In this document: piece after piece, positions 18,646 through 26,100 of the stretch
Layout of the letters: each line of letters begins with the position of its first letter
How positions within the stretch are numbered: the first letter of the stretch is position 1
Source of the DNA: Candidatus Levybacteria bacterium RIFCSPHIGHO2_01_FULL_36_15
Lineage (GTDB): Bacteria; Patescibacteriota; Microgenomatia; Levybacterales; GWA1-39-11
Reading direction: 5' to 3'
Assembly: GCA_001782015.1 (NCBI GenBank)
Contig: MFNJ01000039.1
Coordinates: forward strand, 1-50,164
DNA: 50,164 nucleotides
Notes under the pieces: generated by a model
Told to the model about the DNA's origin: nothing
Databases searched by the model: none
The model's input: only the letters and a program-made list of their open reading frames with translations
Position numbers and translations under genes: made by a program

Positions 18646-19050
18646 TTAATACCAGGGTCTTTCTTTTAGTTGTTCAGTATTTTTTAAGACAATCACTCCT
18701 TCGTTTCCATAAAATACGGACTGACGGGTTTCAGGTGATGTAATAACAATTACTTCTTTGTCTGGATGATCTTCTCTATCCCTTAATGCGACACCAAACT
18801 CAACAAGTGCCCCCAATACATTGCCTTGAGGGATAAAAATAAATACATGACTTCTAACTATTGCCACAATCATGGCTCTAGAGGCTTCAGCAGAAATTCT
18901 TGGATAATCTAAATATGGTTTTGGGAGCTTTTCGCCTTCCCACCATTTCAAGGTTATATGATGTCCCCTGCTTTCCAGTTCGGAAGACAGTTGTGAAATT
19001 TGACTTTTTCCTGAATCAACTTTTCCAGCTAAATAAATCTCTTTACTCAC
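18646..19050 (-). CDS. Nucleoside 2-deoxyribosyltransferase-like protein
   Basis: MSKEIYLAGKVDSGKSQISQLSSELESRGHHITLKWW...SHVFIFIPQGNVLGALVEFGVALRDRE. Confidence 0.65.
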   Translation of the reverse strand: MSKEIYLAGKVDSGKSQISQLSSELESRGHHITLKWWEGEKLPKPYLDYPRISAEASRAMIVAIVRSHVFIFIPQGNVLGALVEFGVALRDREDHPDKEVIVITSPETRQSVFYGNEGVIVLKNTEQLKERPWY

Positions 19051-19193
19051 AGATGGATTATATCAGAAGTTCGAAGATTTAGATTATTTTGAAGCTAGAG
19101 AAATACTTTGCTCCCCCGTGAGGTGTACTTCGCTCTCTAAAAACTTTAGCGGAAGAGAGCTTCGAACGCCTTTTTCACGTAGGGCATTTTTCT

Positions 19194-19442
19194 CTAAGGC
19201 TTCATTACTAATCTTTTATTTGTAAAAGCTTTTCCTGAACCTGATTTTAAATACTTTTCAAACTTTTTTGCCAATTTTTCCGTTTCAAAAGAAGCATAAA
19301 ATATTAACTTCCAAGGAATATAAGGTTTAGTTGCAAATGATTCTCTGTTATTATGTTCTTTAAATCGTTTTTTTAAATCATTTGTCCAACCTGTGTATAA
19401 TTCTCCATTTTTTAGGCTTCTTAAAATATATGTATAAAACAT
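19194..19442 (-). CDS. GIY-YIG nuclease family protein
   Basis: MFYTYILRSLKNGELYTGWTNDLKKRFKEHNNRESFATKPYIPWKLIFYASFETEKLAKKFEKYLKSGSGKAF. Confidence 0.93.
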   Translation of the reverse strand: MFYTYILRSLKNGELYTGWTNDLKKRFKEHNNRESFATKPYIPWKLIFYASFETEKLAKKFEKYLKSGSGKAFTNKRLVMKP

Positions 19443-19600
19443 AAATTGGCAAAAATATCAGCCTTGAGCCATCTGAAGCCTTGGCGAAAGATGTGCTCGA
19501 GAATCGTAATTCTAGTATAACCACAAAATTAGCTTGAGTTAGTCCTGAGCAGAGTTGAAGGATAGCTCAAATTAGGGAAAAAATAGAAAAAGTTAATAGC
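19443..19600 (+). repeat. Array element copy H
   Basis: Plus frame LENRNSSITTKLA*VSPEQS*RIAQIREKIEKVN. Confidence 0.8.
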
Positions 19601-19602
19601 AA

Positions 19603-20076
19603 CTATTTTCCCGATAAACCTTTTATTAAAACAATAAAAAGAGAGCCTAGAATAAAATAAGTAATATAATAGGCAATTGTTATTCCAACGACAATAAATA
19701 TTTTTGCAACTTTTGATTTAGATTCACTTCTAATTATTTTTAATGATAAACTCCACCCGAGAAAACCGATTGCAGCACCTATTGCCCCGCCCTGTACTAG
19801 TAGGAAGAATGCGGGTAGCATTGCTAACCATTCGTACCATTTCAGATTCTTGAAATCAAAAATATTTTTAGGTTTTCCTGTCTGTGTTTGAGTTATAACT
19901 TTTGTATTTATAGAAGGTTGTGGGGTTGCTAGTTGATTAACTACCGATTGTGAGAATGCTAGGTTTATATCAGTCTCATTCCATCCTTGAGACAGAAGAT
20001 TTGCCTTAATTTCTTCTTTAGCTTTTCCTTGTGATAACTGACCTCTGATATAATTAATAAGCTCAACTGTAACCAT
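19603..20076 (-). CDS. Hypothetical membrane protein, 157 aa
   Basis: N-terminal helical domain (ELINYIRGQLSQGKAKEEIKANLLSQGWNETDINLAF) plus C-terminal TM segments. Confidence 0.65.
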   Translation of the reverse strand: MVTVELINYIRGQLSQGKAKEEIKANLLSQGWNETDINLAFSQSVVNQLATPQPSINTKVITQTQTGKPKNIFDFKNLKWYEWLAMLPAFFLLVQGGAIGAAIGFLGWSLSLKIIRSESKSKVAKIFIVVGITIAYYITYFILGSLFIVLIKGLSGK

Positions 20077-20084
20077 ATTTTTAG

Positions 20085-20252
20085 TATATCACAAATTTTG
20101 GTATATTAAGTGCCAATTGGCTCGAGAAGCGTAACTTTAATATAACCACAGAGTTAGCTTGCTTAATCAAGACATTTGAAGATTTCAGATTGGTTGCGCA
20201 AATCAGGGAAGAAATAGAAAAAGTGAAACCTTCCCTGGTTCTTGCTATCTAA
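20085..20252 (+). repeat. Array element copy I (best-preserved open frame)
   Basis: Plus frame TNFGILSANWLEKRNFNITTELACLIKTFEDFRLVAQIREEIEKVKPSLVLAI*, no internal stop; lies between two minus-strand genes. Confidence 0.88.
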
Positions 20253-20258
20253 TATCCG

Positions 20259-20747
20259 CTACTTAGGTTGCCAATTATCCCAAAGTCCTTCTTTAGGCTC
20301 GTATGGAAGCGGATAAAAATCTTTAGCAGTATATTTCTCTATTTTAGGGAAAGTCCAACCATCTTTTCCTTGAATATACTGCATTAAAATTACAGTTGTT
20401 TCTGGTGTTCCATAAGTCCAAATCAAATGCCTACAGGTTCCGCAAGGTGGCGTACCATGTTTCTGAACTTCCGGAACTGGGTCTGCAACAACTATACTTT
20501 TTATTTTGGCTTTATTTGACTCCTGAAGAATCATATTTGCAATAGCATGCCTTTCGCCACAAACGGTAGCATGTGCTATATTTGGTTCAAAGCATCCTCC
20601 GTCATGAATTTTTCCATGATCTGATATTATAAAGGAATACAAAGTGTCAATATTACCTTTCTCGTGGCGGATTTTGTTATACTTAACAATTGCTTCCTTC
20701 GCATATTCAACTAATCTTTTTTCTTCTTGTGTTAAATTTTTATCCAT
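20259..20747 (-). CDS. Cytidine/deoxycytidylate deaminase-like protein
   Basis: IAHATVCGERHAIANMILQ ... PPCGTCRHLIWTYG zinc-ligand pattern. Confidence 0.85.
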   Translation of the reverse strand: MDKNLTQEEKRLVEYAKEAIVKYNKIRHEKGNIDTLYSFIISDHGKIHDGGCFEPNIAHATVCGERHAIANMILQESNKAKIKSIVVADPVPEVQKHGTPPCGTCRHLIWTYGTPETTVILMQYIQGKDGWTFPKIEKYTAKDFYPLPYEPKEGLWDNWQPK

Positions 20748-20760
20748 ATTTTTAGTATAA

Positions 20761-20845
20761 CAAACTTGGTATATTAAGTGCCACTTTACTCTATGTCCTG
20801 AACGAAATCCGAACTTTTTTTCGCGAAAATCCGGACGCTGAATTT
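20761..20845 (+). repeat. Array element copy J (left part)
   Basis: ACTTGGTATATTAAGTGCCACTTTACTC; frame KLGILSATLLYVLNEIRTFFRENPDAEF*. Confidence 0.7.
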
Positions 20846-20902
20846 TGAAAAACTTTAAAGCTCGGGTGGGCCAAAATTCCTCCCCCCAACTCCCTTCCTT
20901 TT

Positions 20903-21004
20903 TGAGCTTTAGGGGACGGTTCTCTTTTGCGTACGGTTTTGGTAATATTGTAATTTTGATTAATTTTAAAAATATTTGTTTTTAAAAAACATGTTACTCA
21001 ATAG
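20903..21004 (+). repeat. Repeat R1 copy 2
   Basis: Nearly identical to 13391..13493. Confidence 0.95.
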
Positions 21005-21007
21005 TAC

Positions 21008-21227
21008 GAGTTTCGCACATCCCGTCATCTCTTCGAGTCTGAGCCCTGAGGGCTCTTCCCTCAGAGTCAAGACCTGAGGATCCACCAGCTGGCGGAAACG
21101 AAGGATCTCTGAACTTATTTCAGTCTTGCATTCGCCCGCTTCGCTCTCGCTTCAGCGAGGCGAGCAAGAGATTCTTCTCCTTTGGCAAGCTCAGGATCAG
21201 AACGACAACTGCTAAAGTCGTGTTTAC
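21008..21227. repeat. MITE-like repeat (GAGTTTCGCAC...CCGTCATC...AAGAGATTCTTCTCC...ATCAGAACGACAAC...TCGTGT)
   Basis: Shares long blocks with 43467..43598. Confidence 0.8.
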
Positions 21228-21554
21228 TTGATTCCAAGTGCAAGCACCTTCAAATTTTCCTTCAAAAAACCTTAACTGTGTATTATCTCCATTTTTAACG
21301 TGTTCCGTAATTTCTATTCCCTGATCGGTTACATTAACTTCCGTCAATACGTAAGGTGTCTTTCTAGGTGAGGTTTGATGTTGTAATTTCATACCGGAAT
21401 CCCAAGCTATTTTCCAAAAACCCTTACAGGAGTAAGGAGCAACTTTATAGTAATCCTTGCCCCACGTGTTTATAGTAGGTACTTGAGGCGCAATAACCCT
21501 TATGGCATACTCCGCTGCTTTTCTTGCCGATCTATATCTAAACCTTTCAATCAT
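21120..21554 (-). CDS. Hypothetical protein, 144 aa, with a C-terminus contributed by the MITE-like repeat
   Basis: MIERFRYRSARKAAEYAIRVIAPQVPTINTWGKDYYKVAPY...; tail LSLPKEKNLLLASLKRERSGRMQD is antisense to the repeat. Confidence 0.6.
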   Translation of the reverse strand: MIERFRYRSARKAAEYAIRVIAPQVPTINTWGKDYYKVAPYSCKGFWKIAWDSGMKLQHQTSPRKTPYVLTEVNVTDQGIEITEHVKNGDNTQLRFFEGKFEGACTWNQVNTTLAVVVLILSLPKEKNLLLASLKRERSGRMQD

Positions 21555-21600
21555 AAGGAAGATTTTAACAGAAAAGTGTCCAACATAAATGTTATAGGAT
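21465..21600 (-). repeat. Repeat R2 copy 2 (5' end and upstream of the 21120..21554 gene)
   Basis: 136 bp, 1 mismatch to 14755..14890. Confidence 0.95.
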
Positions 21601-21720
21601 ATTTGTTCTCAAATGTTTGCTCACTTCGAGCGCATTTTCTACAATCAGATGAAATTATAACTCAGTGCTTGAATGCTGTATAATTAGTAGTTAGTCGTGT
21701 CAGCAATATTGTAGGCTGGC

Positions 21721-22116
21721 ATGATGCGTGGAAGTCATCCCATGTCCAAACCTGTAACCGTTAAAATACTGAAAGGATTCCTGAAAGCGTTCAACCAGCA
21801 TAACTTGGATTCCATTATGGAATATTTTGCAGAGAATTGCGTTTTCTATATGCCGCGAGGCTCGACATCTCGTGGTGATCGGTATGTCGGGAAAACCGAG
21901 GTGCGAGCAGGTTTAGCAAAAAGATTTGAGGGCATTCCGGATGTGCATTACGGAAATGATAAGCACTGGGTATGTGGCGATTTTGGAGTCTCCGAATGGA
22001 CACTCACTGGCACATCTGCATCAGGGAAAAAGATAGAAGTGCGGGGAGTGGACTTGCTTGAGTTCGCCGAGGGAAAAATCATCCGTAAGGATTCTTTCTG
22101 GAAAATCCTTGAATGA
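21721..22116 (+). CDS. SnoaL-like / NTF2-like family protein
   Basis: LKAFNQHNLDSIMEYFAENCVFYMPRGSTSRGDRYVGKTEVRAGLAKRFEGIPDVHYG...GVDLLEFAEGKIIRKDSFW. Confidence 0.88.
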   Translation: MMRGSHPMSKPVTVKILKGFLKAFNQHNLDSIMEYFAENCVFYMPRGSTSRGDRYVGKTEVRAGLAKRFEGIPDVHYGNDKHWVCGDFGVSEWTLTGTSASGKKIEVRGVDLLEFAEGKIIRKDSFWKILE

Positions 22117-22149
22117 CTACAATATGTGAGGAATCAAATCTCTCTAGAA

Positions 22150-22306
22150 AGTTGAACTCCCCAGACCTAGAATCATTATAAATATAGATTTCACCTCAAT
22201 TATCCAGGCTTTTCAGGATTTACGATGGATTGGAGAGATGAGACAAAGATGGAATGAGATCAAGAGATTACAAAGTCATCCTGTCTTTGTTCAAACTTCA
22301 TCTTAA
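22150..22306 (+). repeat. Array element copy K
   Basis: Plus frame IDFTSIIQAFQDLRWIGEMRQRWNEIKRLQSHPVFVQTSS*; stop overlaps the 3' end of the 22298 gene. Confidence 0.85.
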
Positions 22307-22951
22307 ATCCTTTTTCATCTCCTCAAACTCTTTTTTATCAATTTCGCCTTTGGCATAGCGTTCTTTGAGGATATCCAGCGGTGTTTTATCGTCCTTGATA
22401 GTTTTTCCTGAACCACCCAGATAGCGGAAAAGAGCGATAACGCCAAGAATAAGGAGTATCCAGAAAAGTAGCATCGGTAGCCATCCCAAAATACCAAACC
22501 CATTCCAGCCGCCCATTATATTATTTCCACCATAACCCATCATAGGATTACCACCTCCTCCCATCATCCATATCATAGGCATAAAACCAGTACCGCTTGA
22601 AGGAACTTGGGCATTAGGTTCGCAACCACTTAATCTTTTACCCATAGTGACATGCATCTGCTCCTCTCCTTCTTCCCCCATCATATTTGTCATCATCTGA
22701 TTCATGAGCGCATGTCTTTGGGTATCGCCGATTGATTGACCCATAAAATACTCACCAAGCACTTCGTAGTTTTCATCGGTAAGGTTCTTGCATTCAAGTT
22801 GTTTTGATTGCAGTTTCTCCCAAATTACTTTTCCTTCTGTCTCCTCACGAGCAGTATGGTCATCAATTAGAGAGGCTGTTTGTGCCTGTACTTGTGTTCC
22901 CCTTACTGAAAAAAACAGAAGCAAAACAATCAAGATACTAAATTGTTTCAT
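22298..22951 (-). CDS. SHOCT-domain membrane protein
   Basis: Signal-like N-terminus, Met/Gly-rich linker, TM, C-terminal TPLDILKERYAKGEIDKKEFEEMKKDL (SHOCT). Confidence 0.85.
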   Translation of the reverse strand: MKQFSILIVLLLFFSVRGTQVQAQTASLIDDHTAREETEGKVIWEKLQSKQLECKNLTDENYEVLGEYFMGQSIGDTQRHALMNQMMTNMMGEEGEEQMHVTMGKRLSGCEPNAQVPSSGTGFMPMIWMMGGGGNPMMGYGGNNIMGGWNGFGILGWLPMLLFWILLILGVIALFRYLGGSGKTIKDDKTPLDILKERYAKGEIDKKEFEEMKKDLR

Positions 22952-22957
22952 ATGACA

Positions 22958-23440
22958 TTAGAAAACAAGTTTTCTTACCCACTTGGGAACTTTGGATTTC
23001 TCAACCTTATCATATTGAGGAGTGTAGGGCTTGATATCTAAAACAGGCGTACCGTCAACAATATCCAAACCTTTAACTATTATGATATTGCCTTTTCTTG
23101 AAACCAACTCCACTGTGGATATGGCAATCCTGTTTGGCCTTTGGGGGCAACGGCAGGCAAAAATTCCTACATATGGGATATCTTCTCTGCCTTGAGGATG
23201 ATGTTTAAGATGACATTCCCTCTCTTTATCCATCCAGTAAACAACTATTACATGAGAATAATCCTCAATCCCATCAAGGCCTTTTCCATAATTTTTATCA
23301 ATGACAATTTCAGTGACAATATCTTTCCAGCCAGGTAATGTTGGTTTAGTAACGCTATTTTTTGCTTTTCCCAGCGGTTTGATGGTAATAGTGCCATCTT
23401 TGTTTTGACTGTCGAGAAATTCGCAAAAGATTGTTTTCAT
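22958..23440 (-). CDS. TsaA/TrmO-like (YaeB family) protein
   Basis: GLDGIEDYSHVIVVYWMDKE...IPYVGIFACRCPQRPNRIAISTVELVSRKGNIIIVKGLDIVDGTPVLDIKPYTPQYD. Confidence 0.92.
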   Translation of the reverse strand: MKTIFCEFLDSQNKDGTITIKPLGKAKNSVTKPTLPGWKDIVTEIVIDKNYGKGLDGIEDYSHVIVVYWMDKERECHLKHHPQGREDIPYVGIFACRCPQRPNRIAISTVELVSRKGNIIIVKGLDIVDGTPVLDIKPYTPQYDKVEKSKVPKWVRKLVF

Positions 23441-23549
23441 TTTACTTGTTCGAATAAACTTATTTCCAAAGGAAAGAACTTGTTCATTTTAGCACAAAAT
23501 AAACCTAAAGTTTGGGGAAATTCGAAATCACTTTTTAAGCGGAGTTCAT

Positions 23550-23730
23550 TTATAGATTATTCGAACCTTTAAAAAAGCTTGATATTACGGGACAAACTGA
23601 GCATTTATGTGCTCTGCGTCCTATCTGGCTCGAACGATGGGAGGATTATAGAACAACTGACTGGGTTAATTACCTCGAATATCCAGAATTTAGCGCCAAA
23701 CAAATGCAACAATTATTAGACCTCCAATAG
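23550..23730 (+). pseudogene. C-terminal coding remnant
   Basis: Plus frame FIYRLFEPLKKLDITGQTEHLCALRPIWLERWEDYRTTDWVNYLEYPEFSAKQMQQLLDLQ*, upstream frame interrupted. Confidence 0.5.
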
Positions 23731-23740
23731 ATGAAGCTGG

Positions 23741-23989
23741 CTAACCGTGCATTAATAACCTACCAACAAAAAGTACAAGCAATGATCCAGCTACCGCTAC
23801 TACAAAAGACATCATATTAAATCCAGTAATCCCAACACCGAAAAACATTTGTCCCAGATAACCACCCACTACTGCCCCGATAATTCCTAAGACAATTGAC
23901 CCCACAATTCCTCCTCTTGAGCTGGGTGCAATAAAATTGGCAATGCTACCCGCAATAAGTCCAAAAATAATCCAATAAATTATAGTCAT
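23741..23989 (-). CDS. GlsB/YeaQ/YmgE family (transglycosylase-associated) membrane protein
   Basis: IIYWIIFGLIAGSIANFIAPSSRGGIVGSIVLGIIGAVVGGYLGQMFFG. Confidence 0.92.
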   Translation of the reverse strand: MTIIYWIIFGLIAGSIANFIAPSSRGGIVGSIVLGIIGAVVGGYLGQMFFGVGITGFNMMSFVVAVAGSLLVLFVGRLLMHG

Positions 23990-24042
23990 ATTCTCCACCT
24001 CCTCCCTTTGTATGGCATCCTCAAGCAAACAGACTAAACAAA

Positions 24043-24456
24043 CTAATCCGTTTGTTGTTGTTCACCAGAGAGTATTCGTATTAGCTTAACAATCCCCCAA
24101 GCCAAAACAGCATAGACAATAATAGCAACCAGTGCTGATGGCTCAAGAATTGACCTCGTTTCTACTCCTTGGGCATATCCTCTACGGAATATTCCTTCAA
24201 AAGGAAGAATAAAGATTCCTGTTAACCCGTAGATTAAGCCTACAAAGGCGCTTGAGATACTCGCCCCCGTCAACTTAAGAACAAGACGAAAAGCTAAAAG
24301 TATTTCCAAGAGCCCAAAGAGGAAATAGACTAAATATTCAACCGTCTGAGAACTGGTTGCTGTACTTCTAACTGAAGTATTTTTGGTTGTAGTATTCACA
24401 ACTGGATTAATATTAGTTCCTTGTGTAGTTACTGTTTCTTTTGATATTTCTGCCAT
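24043..24456 (-). CDS. YggT-like membrane protein
   Basis: VEYLVYFLFGLLEILLAFRLVLKLTGAS...FVGLIYGLTGIFILPFEGIF. Confidence 0.7.
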   Translation of the reverse strand: MAEISKETVTTQGTNINPVVNTTTKNTSVRSTATSSQTVEYLVYFLFGLLEILLAFRLVLKLTGASISSAFVGLIYGLTGIFILPFEGIFRRGYAQGVETRSILEPSALVAIIVYAVLAWGIVKLIRILSGEQQQTD

Positions 24457-24526
24457 ATTTTTTCACCTCATTTTATTTTTTACGATTAATATAAATTTTC
24501 CCGTACCCGCTTTTGTTGATTAAAGT

Positions 24527-24712
24527 TTAAGGATCAAAATCTACTCTAATGTCAGCTTTCTTAATGACCGTTTCTTTAGGCAAATAGTTGATTAGGGCTT
24601 TTTCTACAAGATTAGTCAAACTTAGCCCCTCCACAATAGCTTGAGCTTTAGCATGTTTAGCTATAGCAGGATTAACAAAAAGAGTTAGCCGCTGTTTGTT
24701 ATTAGTTGTCAT
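24527..24712 (-). CDS. Small RHH-type DNA-binding protein (antitoxin-like), 61 aa
   Basis: KQRLTLFVNPAIAKHAKAQAIVEGLSLTNLVEKALINYL; perfect palindrome directly upstream. Confidence 0.75.
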   Translation of the reverse strand: MTTNNKQRLTLFVNPAIAKHAKAQAIVEGLSLTNLVEKALINYLPKETVIKKADIRVDFDP

Positions 24713-24720
24713 ACTTTATA

Positions 24721-24740
24721 TACTACAACTAGTTGTAGTA
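24721..24740. promoter_or_regulatory. Perfect 20-bp palindromic operator TACTACAACTAGTTGTAGTA within divergent promoters
   Basis: Minus promoter TTGACA-N17-TAGTAT spans the palindrome; plus promoter TTGTCA(24742-24747)-N17-TATACT(24765-24770). Confidence 0.85.
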
Positions 24741-24778
24741 CTTGTCAAGTATTAATTAAAAGTGTATACTGCTTACAT

Positions 24779-25124
24779 ATGCTTACACTAATCATATTTT
24801 TAATTATTGGTTCAATAATAGCCTATCTTGCAATAAGTAATTCAATGTTGGTAATGTTGCATTTTGGACCGTATGTATTTTCTGATATTCCCCTCTTTTA
24901 TATTATTATTGGTTCCCTTTTGATAGGACTCAGTTTATCTTATCTTTTCGCTCTTATCCGTTCAATTTCTACTGGCTTTACTATACGCGGGAAGGATAAA
25001 AAATCAAACAAACTAAAAGTGAAATTGTCGATTTGACCAAACGAATTCACCAACTGGAGTTAGAAAACGAAAGACTAAAAAATAACTCAACGGTTATTGA
25101 ACCTCAAGATAAAAACGCGTTATG
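24779..25124 (+). pseudogene. LapA-domain membrane protein, frameshifted at an A-run (ORF track 24779..25036)
   Basis: After the 6-A run 24998-25003, another frame continues KIKQTKSEIVDLTKRIHQLELENERLKNNSTVIEPQDKNAL* and ends in an ATGA overlap with the next gene. Confidence 0.75.
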
Positions 25125-25598
25125 AAATCATTTCTGGCAAAAGTATGGAAATTATTAAACTTGCCAAAAGATGTTCAGTTATTCTTTATGCGTTTTTTTC
25201 AAAATCAATTTTTAGTTGGGGTTACCGGGATTATTTTTAATGAAAAAAATGAAGTGTTACTTTTTAAACATACATATCGACAACATTCTTGGAGTCTACC
25301 AGGCGGTTATTTAAAATCTGGCGAACATCCCACTGAAGCACTTGAACGAGAAATAAAAGAAGAATCCAATCTTGTCGTTAGCGTTGATGAATCACTCAAG
25401 ACCCGCACCGATCGTACCAGTTCTCGGTTAGATATGTGTTATATCGGCGTATTTATTGGAGGCGAATTTACTCCGAGTCAAGAAGTATCTGAATGTGGTT
25501 TTTTTCCACAGGACAAAATGCCACTTCTTAGAAGTAATCAGGTTTTTTTAATAGACACAGCTCTTCGGCAAAAAAATCAAAAAGTAGATTGTAAATAA
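25122..25598 (+). CDS. NUDIX hydrolase
   Basis: GGYLKSGEHPTEALEREIKEESNL Nudix box. Confidence 0.95.
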   Translation: MKSFLAKVWKLLNLPKDVQLFFMRFFQNQFLVGVTGIIFNEKNEVLLFKHTYRQHSWSLPGGYLKSGEHPTEALEREIKEESNLVVSVDESLKTRTDRTSSRLDMCYIGVFIGGEFTPSQEVSECGFFPQDKMPLLRSNQVFLIDTALRQKNQKVDCK

Positions 25599-25752
25599 CT
25601 TGCTCGAGAATCGTAATTCTAATGTAACCCCGCAAATAGCTTCAATTACCAAGGCTTTCTCTGACTTTAAGATTGCTGTAAGTCCTGAGTGAAATCGAAG
25701 GATAGCCCAAATCAGAGAGGAAATTGAAAAAGTTCGAACTTGTTATTGCTAA
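25599..25752 (+). repeat. Array element copy L (with insertion)
   Basis: Plus frame LLENRNSNVTPQIASITKAFSDFKIAVSPE*NRRIAQIREEIEKVRTCYC*. Confidence 0.88.
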
Positions 25753-25780
25753 CAAATGAGTCTTAGGAATTGCTCCAAAT

Positions 25781-26086
25781 CTAAATTAGACCGGAAAAAA
25801 GTAGAATTAAAACAACAGCGGTGATAGCTGCAAAGATTCCAACAGTTTTAACAAATAGATTAACCGCTTCTTTTTTCTTTCCCTCTATAAAAAGCTGAAG
25901 CGGTTGGTAAAAAAATAGGTATGCCATTACTGCAACAGAGAGAGTAAGCACAAATAAAACTGTGATTGGAGCGAAAAAAGTATCGGGCTTGTTCCTTAGA
26001 GGTTGAGTCACGAAGGTCATAACAGAAACAACAAGGATGATATAAGCTGAAGCGCTAAGGGCATTTATTAAAGGATTCTTGGACAT
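25781..26086 (-). CDS. Hypothetical membrane protein, 101 aa
   Basis: Three hydrophobic segments, flanked by elements L and M. Confidence 0.65.
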   Translation of the reverse strand: MSKNPLINALSASAYIILVVSVMTFVTQPLRNKPDTFFAPITVLFVLTLSVAVMAYLFFYQPLQLFIEGKKKEAVNLFVKTVGIFAAITAVVLILLFSGLI

Positions 26087-26100
26087 ATATTGATTATACT

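Noticed and set aside
20085-20252. Annotating element I as an independent small protein gene
   Set aside because: No in-frame ATG/GTG/TTG start upstream of the conserved region, despite the open frame.
25599-25752. UGA recoding (Gly/Trp) because TGA interrupts some element frames
   Set aside because: TAG and TAA also interrupt copies, and intact genes here use TGA as a normal stop (e.g. jag, PBP1A); erosion is simpler.
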